A DNA stretch of 64,000 bases. Origin: Serratia marcescens (GTDB lineage: Bacteria; Pseudomonadota; Gammaproteobacteria; Enterobacterales; Enterobacteriaceae). The notes beneath the pieces are model-generated. The model worked only from the letters and a program-made list of their open reading frames with translations. It did not search any database and was not told where the DNA came from. Positions 60,801-64,000 of the stretch are shown here, in pieces. The stretch covers positions 1-64,000 of the forward strand of contig JADMXW010000019.1 of NCBI GenBank assembly GCA_015548865.1, in the 5' to 3' direction. The position numbers were made by a program, and so were the translations under genes. Every line of letters begins with the position of its first letter. The stretch's first letter is position 1.

Positions 60801-61760
60801 TATAGTATTTAATTTTCGTTCTGGGAAATAAATAATTGGCAATACCTTCTTTAGCGACAATGACCACATATCATTGAGATCACCCTTCCATTCATGTGGA
60901 ACATTATCAATGCTAAAGTATTTATTATTTAAGGTTTCTAGTTCTAACAAACGTTTAATATCACCGACATTATAAGGCGCGGAGCTAGTATCCGCTGCTA
61001 TTTTTTTAGTAAGATACTCATTGAGTGCCCCCCCTAAAATCGTATCGAACATCCAGATTGTGACGACCTTGTCAATCTGCTGTCGAGACAGTTGCTCACT
61101 CGCTTTGCTACCATAATTTCCCGTTCCTCGAAGAATGCATCTGGCAACACCTTCCATTCTGTGCAATGGCGTTATATCCCCTTCCTCATTTAAATCATAA
61201 ATCCAATGGGCCGCCCCCGAGACTAATAATTCTTTCGATATTAAAGGTGTTTTTGCATTAGCATCTAAAACTTCTTTTTTCTTTAAAAAAGAAATAATCC
61301 CTTTATTGGTTTTATTATGTATCGGTTCTCCTTTTACAGCCCTGTTTATTCCATTTTTAGTTCTCCTGTTACTTTTTTGCATTGTATGCGTAAAAGGGGA
61401 AATCGTTGTTACTGGCAATGATACAGGTTCGTAGGGCGCTAATGTGCGCACCGTTGAAACCCTATTATGAAGTTCAGGACCAACACTGTGCAGTCTAATC
61501 GATGTTGGTTGCAAATTATCTATCCCCTTTGCATGAGTGATTGTACTATTTGATACAACACTCAATATTGAGGCAAGTTGAACTAAAGCTTGCGCCACGT
61601 TTTGCCTGTTACGGTTTCCTGAATGTAACCCAAGTTTACTGGCCAAGGCATTGACACGTTCATTTTGAACACGCTGATCTCCATGTTTTTTGTCCAGTAA
61701 ATTTGTATAATTGCCAATAGAACTTCGATATTGTTCATTTACCAGAGGAATTCTTGGCAT
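57813..61760 (-). CDS. giant toxin/effector with aspzincin-like (M35) metalloprotease domain
   Basis: The 1315-residue intact protein starts at ATG 61760 with AAGGAAA 5 bases upstream. No secretion signal peptide is seen. Parts: a polar N-terminus (1-130), a helical middle, and a hydrophobic region near residues 690-770 (FIPFYDCVSGIVNDDPVKAV, SIAFIPILGQAAKMSGRFGM) like membrane-inserting segments of DUF6543-type dermonecrotic toxins. The C-terminal part carries VVHEATHAELGTQDFFY: His1176, Glu1177, His1180, and GTxD with Asp1187, Tyr1190, the zinc motif of M35 aspzincins. AT-rich, flanked by repeats and IS200, so probably acquired. Secretion route and target unknown. Confidence 0.75.
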   Translation of the reverse strand: MPRIPLVNEQYRSSIGNYTNLLDKKHGDQRVQNERVNALASKLGLHSGNRNRQNVAQALVQLASILSVVSNSTITHAKGIDNLQPTSIRLHSVGPELHNRVSTVRTLAPYEPVSLPVTTISPFTHTMQKSNRRTKNGINRAVKGEPIHNKTNKGIISFLKKKEVLDANAKTPLISKELLVSGAAHWIYDLNEEGDITPLHRMEGVARCILRGTGNYGSKASEQLSRQQIDKVVTIWMFDTILGGALNEYLTKKIAADTSSAPYNVGDIKRLLELETLNNKYFSIDNVPHEWKGDLNDMWSLSLKKVLPIIYFPERKLNTIAIDSEEFSHLYTGSRFLNEIMPTHDFNYDEVVHAGAAMWHIALSGGVNMDNFPYFLLPAMLFFAENKPEWINTEKNIRNISLDILNNYIEDRKKHLEIQQDIAEKLQSYKFAVDQYSHKGQLADKIIDGCPTHELPSFPDKADPIRTSEQRRDKAVRHAKQFYMNGLVKPCKTAPESLSQEYQRLTENVADGFREIDRYIISAALNSLGHDDRTFITSPEVTIYPVSFSMKTRRGMVTAYGVAKDIDTYVNLNKTDLFSVISDNEERIYALKEISTNNSIQYSCIHVNRDIQRYIDLDIIDRHEIGNNTVVENNKLKTDKGTFYFSMLTKMNSPYPKGNNGNVLIEKLSSVHRDALFQRLYKEGDNLSTIQNVWEKVKGFIPFYDCVSGIVNDDPVKAVPSCMLDSIAFIPILGQAAKMSGRFGMGMASGINKGSRVLHNGGQLAARKVFFREMVMPKASELNLLGKQTLSALDPGFELIGGLGKKFTTKLIDYLKKDHKTTEIAEKIISSGALERLPLPDSTIVSAHLPHSDVPIQVKKIGADAEQDIYVMVNADTGDVGGKHFHLQQGNQLEVISYDKLSKDDLALRKMLASEHVHDVVKNKDSEIVKGKIEVLFHNPRQRAGTSHAATYDDMVGYNVVADMPRLTSFLPPRADLYFVNKEYIEFINFQFRVIKHYFPHSYKNIIADGNALSRIHIQRVSDSMLLIPNEFSHLRNNFELHKLRLENAKHTVNNVMMKFEDLYHTQTPSVKNVDLRDNVVADYLKKVLGTESLDVLKHSTERLDQYLKRICNYFDDYQDKVYLASAKRDDITLSDSPSVLGFTNIKDSEKRVIIFSDCFDTGHGYNDDMLLTVVHEATHAELGTQDFFYSPYTNLVGEPEDIPEAFIEQLSDVDIDHPLNLDNEFLDAYAAHMGIERPSIESFKLMILNDDMLKANIILDNADSLSTIIIDLHERLFPPRMTRNARSLPLQSDSFDRRTLKALIGLIAAEAGAR

Positions 61761-62119
61761 GATATTTCCTTACATTTAATAACATTGGATTACTGAATAC
61801 GTATTTAATAAATACATGCGCATGAGAGATTACTAACATAAGAGCCTATCCCAGTAGGCGTAGTTGGCGCAGTCAGTTTGGTCACGGACAGCGCGCAGAA
61901 ACCGGAGCGCACACGAAGTACGTGAGGATTTCGAGCACTGCCCAGGGCCAAAATGGCAAGTAAAATAGTCCTAATGGGATAGGCTCTAAGAGATCTTTGC
62001 AAAAAAACTGAATTACATCTTCAATAAAATATGATTATCATCAGTTTTAACGCTGACAAATAACAAATAACCTGTTTAATTTTACGTCTCAAAAAAAATT
62101 ATTAAGTCTAAGACATAAT
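61761..62119. other. AT-rich gap upstream of toxin, holding repeat family 2
   Basis: It contains the toxin promoter region, repeat copy 61841-61987 and about 130 AT-rich bases up to IS200. No gene. A toxin promoter would lie within 61765-61840, but I see no clear consensus. Confidence 0.45.
61841..61987. repeat. dispersed repeat family 2, copy 2
   Basis: 147 bases with complementary ends AGAGCCTATCCCA and TGGGATAGGCTCT. Internal parts match the copy at 48520-48658 (GGCGTAGTTGGCG, GTACGTGAGGATTTCGA). No coding capacity. Resembles a miniature inverted-repeat element. Confidence 0.85.
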
Positions 62120-62822
62120 AAATATCCTCCGGCATAGCCGGAGGTTTTTCATATGCGCCTATAAGGCTTTGTTACCAGCCGCGCCCTAACAGGCGCATCG
62201 CGATCTGACATTTGCATCTATGGATTACTTACCGCCCGTAAACGGGCTACCCGGATATGGGATCGAGAGCTGCTCACCCAACTTATCCTGTTCCAGTTGG
62301 TGCTTTATGTATTCCTGTATCTTCGATGCCTTCTTTCCCACCGTATCAACGTAATACCCTCGACACCAGAATTCCCGGTTTCGGTACTTAAACTTCAAAT
62401 CGCCAAATTGCTCATAAAGCATCAGGCTACTCTTACCTTTCAGGTATCCCATAAAACTCGACACGCTCATCTTCGGCGGGATCTCCAGAAGCATATGGAT
62501 GTGATCCACACAGCATTCTGCCTCCACGATGTTCACATTTTTCCATTCACATAACTTTCTTAAGATGCCGCCTATTGCCCTACGTTTTTCTCCATAGAAC
62601 ACCTGCCTTCGGTACTTCGGCGCAAAAACGATGTGATATTTACAGTTCCATCGGGTGTGCGCTAAGCTCTTTTCGTCCCCCGTGGGACCCCCTTTCAAAT
62701 TTTTGTTTAACTTTTGCAGTTGCCAGACCGCAAGGTGTTTTAACAAATCGAAAGGGGTTTTTATAACCGACTTATAGCTGAAAGCTTTACGGAACCCCCA
62801 GCCTAGCTGGGGGTTTTCTATA
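62120..62822 (-). mobile_element. IS200 insertion sequence (IS200/IS605 family)
   Basis: One tnpA-like frame (62225-62683) is flanked by the two conserved hairpins: CCCCCAG-CCTAG-CTGGGGG-type at 62794-62817 on the upstream side, and CCTCCGGC / GCCGGAGG at about 62128-62146 on the other. There are no terminal inverted repeats, as usual for IS200. Exact ends cannot be fixed from sequence alone; boundaries given are approximate. Lies between toxin and ybiB. Confidence 0.8.
62225..62683 (-). CDS. tnpA: IS200 transposase TnpA with ACG in place of the start codon
   Basis: The 152-codon frame matches IS200 TnpA throughout (GDEKSLAHTRWNCKYHIVFA). The HUH motif is in CVDHIHMLLEI and the Tyr nucleophile in IQEYIKHQL. 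At the place of the expected ATG (62683) the codon is ACG. An in-frame TTG stands five codons upstream (62698), and the frame is open far beyond. So the gene is probably silent or poorly translated. Confidence 0.85.
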   Translation of the reverse strand, partial: TGDEKSLAHTRWNCKYHIVFAPKYRRQVFYGEKRRAIGGILRKLCEWKNVNIVEAECCVDHIHMLLEIPPKMSVSSFMGYLKGKSSLMLYEQFGDLKFKYRNREFWCRGYYVDTVGKKASKIQEYIKHQLEQDKLGEQLSIPYPGSPFTGGK

Positions 62823-62826
62823 GACA

Positions 62827-62861
62827 AAAAACCCGTGAACGGCGAGGCGTTCACGGGTTTT
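62827..62861 (-). terminator. ybiB terminator
   Basis: AAAACCCGTGAAC / GTTCACGGGTTTT with an 8-base loop, T run on the minus strand. It lies downstream of ybiB with a dispersed repeat between. Confidence 0.8.
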
Positions 62862-62876
62862 TCAAAATGGGGCATT

Positions 62877-63003
62877 TATACCCGTCATACTTCAAGTTGC
62901 ATGTGTGTTGGCTGCACTCGTTCACCCGAATCACTTACCTGAGTAAGCTCATCGGAACTCACTCATTTGCCGCCTTCCTGCAACTCGAATTATTTAGGGT
63001 ATA
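62877..63003. repeat. dispersed palindromic repeat, short form (copy E)
   Basis: 127 bases bounded by TATACCCGTCATACTTCAAG and CTCGAATTATTTAGGGTATA, almost the same as copy D at 57637. The pair D/E borders the toxin plus IS200 segment in the same orientation. Confidence 0.9.
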
Positions 63004-63023
63004 CATTATGATTGTCAGGTATT

Positions 63024-63992
63024 CTACCCAATCCGCTTCGCTATCGTTGCCACCGCCTGTTCCATCGTTGGCGCCATTCCGCCGGCAACCAGACAACACG
63101 CCAGTTGTAAACGAACAGCGTAAGGCACGGCCACTTCACCGGCCAGACACTGCGCCGTCCAGCGCGCAGTCGTTGCCGCATCGCGCGCGATGGGGAGATG
63201 CTCCGGCGCCACCACAATATCCTGGCGCTGTTGTAGCACCACGCTACGTTGGTCATGAATAAAGTAGATTTCAGGGCACCGTTGCGGATTGGCATACACC
63301 TCACCTTCCGTGCCATGCATCAACAACGCCCTCGCTTCAATATCCAGAAAAAACTGGTTAAGGCGGGTGACATATTCCGGATGAGAAACACTGGTCAGGC
63401 GCAGTGCTTCCTGTTCACCAAACGGGGTCAGTAGTTTAGCCAGCGTGTGGCTGCTATTGCGTACGCCCATGCGCCAGCGCAGTTGCAGCTGTTTATCCAA
63501 TGCCGGGCTAAGCGCGGAAATCGGGATGAATACCGGGAAACCATCATCAATCAGTTGCTGCGCGACTTTCGCACTATTGGCACTTTTCACCCCCAATGCT
63601 TGCAAGATTTCCGCACTGGTCACCCGGGAAGGGTCATTTTCAACACCATGGACAACGACAGGGAAGCCTAATTTTGCTAGCAGCAACGTCAATAATGGCG
63701 TCAGGTTGGCCTGACGGCGTGCACCGTTGTAGCTGGGAATAACAATAGGCATCGGATAGTCCGTTGGTGCGTGCAGGCGCAACACTTGCTCACTCGCGGC
63801 CTGATAAAAACCGCGTAGCTCAGCGTCACCTTCCCCTTTGATCCGCAAGGCAATCAGCACACCACCCAGTTCCAGATCGGGCACATCACCTTGTAACATG
63901 TGACGATATAGCGTGTAGGCGGTTTCCTGATCCAAATCACGTGCGTGATTTTTCCCCCGCCCGACCTCTTTGATGATGGTGGTATAGTCCAT
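63024..63992 (-). CDS. ybiB: YbiB, TrpD2-family nucleic-acid-binding protein
   Basis: The 322-residue protein has the glycosyltransferase family 3 / TrpD fold: MDYTTIIKEVGRGKNHARDL, GVLIALRIKGEGDAELRGFY, and the GGxxP-like loop changed as in TrpD2. TrpD2/YbiB binds nucleic acids instead of acting in tryptophan synthesis and is SOS-linked in E. coli, where it follows dinG. Here dinG would be expected just right of the window. Confidence 0.93.
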   Translation of the reverse strand: MDYTTIIKEVGRGKNHARDLDQETAYTLYRHMLQGDVPDLELGGVLIALRIKGEGDAELRGFYQAASEQVLRLHAPTDYPMPIVIPSYNGARRQANLTPLLTLLLAKLGFPVVVHGVENDPSRVTSAEILQALGVKSANSAKVAQQLIDDGFPVFIPISALSPALDKQLQLRWRMGVRNSSHTLAKLLTPFGEQEALRLTSVSHPEYVTRLNQFFLDIEARALLMHGTEGEVYANPQRCPEIYFIHDQRSVVLQQRQDIVVAPEHLPIARDAATTARWTAQCLAGEVAVPYAVRLQLACCLVAGGMAPTMEQAVATIAKRIG

Positions 63993-64000
63993 GCTTTCTC

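Overview
The window looks like an Enterobacterales chromosome. The best fit is a soft-rot or plant-associated Pectobacteriaceae (Pectobacterium-like), judged from the dps/glnHPQ/rhtA/ompX/ybiB neighbourhood, the ygaVP pair, a YeeO-type MATE pump and the ERIC/YPAL-like intergenic palindromes. The genus is inference only.

Bases 1 to about 38,116 are one lambdoid prophage with HK97-type heads. It enters from the left edge, so one end is missing, and it stops at a 3' fragment of a tRNA-Pro(GGG) gene that serves as the attachment site. From left to right the minus strand carries tail fiber (cut by the window edge), TipJ tail tip, NlpC/P60 protease, small tail proteins, tape measure, the G/GT frameshift pair, major tail tube, head-tail joining proteins, HK97-type capsid, prohead protease, portal, TerL/TerS, HNH nuclease and the lysis cassette (holin, SAR endolysin, Rz/Rz1), then the Q-type antiterminator. 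The early and replication block follows: DUF968, KilA-N, RusA, ParB-like, Dam-type methylase, PerC-like, an O-like replication protein with internal 23-bp iterons, DUF4222, YmfL/CII-like. At 28.7-30.6 kb sits the immunity region. A YdaS/Cro-like gene (minus) faces a short CI-like repressor (plus), and both early promoters carry 13-bp operators TAGC-N5-GCTA. Two lysogen genes behind the repressor occupy the place of lambda rexAB. The rightward-reading early left arm (30.6-37.9 kb) holds small membrane proteins, a yfdPQR-like cassette containing a gene with a perfect 60-bp tandem repeat, ea22-like genes, excisionase and integrase.

Bases 38.1-39.5 kb hold a BhsA-like gene and remnants resembling a P4-type satellite (Ash/Icd-like). 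From 39.5 kb on the chromosome is mostly core: PLD-family nuclease, YceK/YidQ lipoprotein, globin-coupled diguanylate cyclase (DosC-like), ygaVP, YeeO-like MATE, NimT/CynX-like MFS, ompX, rhtA, dps, glnHPQ, M3-family peptidase and ybiB. Two AT-rich toxin-like loci interrupt this core. The first, at 42.6-45.7 kb, is a decayed large toxin whose C-terminal ADP-ribosyltransferase domain is still intact. The second, at 57.8-61.8 kb, is an intact 1315-residue protein ending in an aspzincin-like (M35) metalloprotease signature. A degraded-start IS200 and several dispersed palindromic repeats flank the second locus.

The strongest candidates for something undescribed are the two toxins, the repressor-linked rexAB-position pair, the tandem-repeat gene inside the yfd cassette, and the isolated plus-strand genes embedded in the minus-strand phage operons.
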